Shown here piece after piece: positions 63,520 to 64,000 of a DNA stretch of 64,000 nucleotides. The translations under genes and the position numbers were made by a program. Under the pieces are notes generated by a model. That model was given only the letters and a program-made list of their open reading frames with translations, was not told the origin of the DNA and made no database searches. Location of the stretch: contig NCHQ01000032.1 in assembly GCA_002281855.1 (NCBI GenBank), positions 1-64,000 on the forward strand. The letters are read 5' to 3'. Each line of letters starts with the position of its first letter. Position 1 is the first letter of the stretch. The DNA is from Rhodospirillales bacterium 24-66-33. GTDB taxonomy: Bacteria; Pseudomonadota; Alphaproteobacteria; Reyranellales; Reyranellaceae.

Positions 63520-63575
63520 GGCCGCGCAAAGCGCGGCCGGGGGAGCGTCCGGAGCTTGCCTCTGGCAAGCTCCGG
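63520..63575 (+). terminator. Two consecutive hairpins after the binding-protein gene
   Basis: GGCCGCGC (63520-63527) pairs with GCGCGGCC (63531-63538) around AAA, and CCGGAGCTTGCC (63549-63560) pairs with GGCAAGCTCCGG (63564-63575) around TCT. Both stems are perfect. They start three bases after the stop codon. A T tract is missing, so the strength of termination is uncertain, but RNA protection is likely. Confidence 0.65.
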
Positions 63576-63621
63576 GAGCGCCGCCCGGTGCTGCACCAAG
63601 ACTCAAAGGGAAATCACGATC

Positions 63622-64000
63622 ATGTCCTTCACCGTAACCAGCGACAGTTTCAAGGAAGGCGCCACCCTCGGGATGGAGCACATCCTGTCGGCCGAGTACG
63701 GCTTCGGCTGCGGCGGCGGCAACAAGTCGCCGCACCTGCGCTGGTCCGGCGCGCCCGAGGGCACGAAGAGCTTTGCCGTCCACTGCTTCGATCCCGACGC
63801 GCCGACCGGCTCGGGCTTCTGGCACTGGGTGGTGGTCAACATCCCGGCCGGCACGACCGAGCTGACGCTCGACGCCGGCAACCCGAAGGCCGGCCTGCTG
63901 CCGAAGGGCGCGCTGCAGACGCGCACCGACTTCGGCGCGCCGGGCTATGGCGGCCCGTGTCCGCCGCCGGGCCACGGCCCGCACCGCTATGTGTTCACCG
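63622..64000 (+). CDS. YbhB/YbcL family (PEBP-like) protein, 3' end outside the window
   Basis: The gene runs off the window edge after 126 codons. It reads MSFTVTSDSFKEGATLGMEH at the start, then NKSPHLRWSGAPEGTKSFAVHCFDPDAPTGSGFWHWVVVNIPAG and YGGPCPPPGHGPHRYVFT, which are the conserved PEBP motifs (DPDAP, GxxHW, GPCPPxGxHRY). Such bacterial proteins are homologous to mammalian phosphatidylethanolamine-binding proteins; their role is unclear. No signal peptide is visible, so this copy should be cytoplasmic. AAGGGA lies upstream of the ATG, though rather far. Confidence 0.9.
   Translation, partial: MSFTVTSDSFKEGATLGMEHILSAEYGFGCGGGNKSPHLRWSGAPEGTKSFAVHCFDPDAPTGSGFWHWVVVNIPAGTTELTLDAGNPKAGLLPKGALQTRTDFGAPGYGGPCPPPGHGPHRYVFT

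Overview
The window is GC-rich (68% in one coding line counted, 33361-33420). Its gene content suggests an aerobic, free-living alphaproteobacterium: orphan Bug/TTT-type and peptide-type binding proteins, a Rieske oxygenase, several MFS pumps and an RND pump, and a FecI/FecR/TonB-receptor set. I cannot fix the genus; a Reyranella- or Bradyrhizobium-like soil or water organism would fit. I recognised no tRNA, rRNA, CRISPR array, prophage or intact insertion sequence.

Layout. 208-3681 (minus): an export operon of HlyD-type adaptor, DHA2 pump, an unlisted 48-residue membrane protein, and Dps. 3858-10515 (plus): a YdeP-like molybdopterin oxidoreductase with a CPA1 antiporter, a catalase-family peroxidase overlapping a cytochrome b561, a small SET protein and a DUF421 membrane protein. 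10520-19492: an Idh/MocA oxidoreductase, a GH25 lipoprotein, a peptide-binding protein, a YggS-type PLP protein, a phospholipase D-VTT fusion overlapping an EEP hydrolase, a lysine-rich basic protein and a BON protein. 19881-22507: Rieske oxygenase, DUF1993 protein and SDR. 22508-27468 is a disturbed stretch: an 860-base gene-poor region, a receiver protein overlapping a receiver-MarR fusion, a divergent sensor kinase broken by one base, and a decayed tyrosine phosphatase.

27477-46916: two MFS pumps, a MaoC-like protein, a secreted protein with a duplicated Cys/Trp domain, an RND adaptor-pump pair, a second phospholipase D, an autotransporter-type barrel, a K+ channel with a zinc-ribbon tail, an OxyR-like LysR regulator flanked by two large palindromes, and TerC. 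A scar of a second channel copy follows TerC. An AT-richer island (about 42600-44190) then carries an Mrr-like nuclease and an unknown partner, perhaps one frameshifted gene. A PLP gamma-family enzyme and a DUF900 hydrolase close the block. 47318-53650 is a 2110-residue RTX protein with a serralysin-type zinc protease head and about 17 copies of an 81-residue repeat. 53727-64000 holds a possible 2OG oxygenase, a secreted Gln/Gly-rich protein, a hybrid kinase, PlsY, an iron-uptake cassette behind a Fur-like box, a Bug-type binding protein and a truncated YbhB-like gene.

The least explained parts are the low-GC nuclease island, the receiver-MarR protein with its broken kinase, the channel-gene scar, and the export-operon micropeptide. 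None is shown to be a new system; each is offered as a testable lead.
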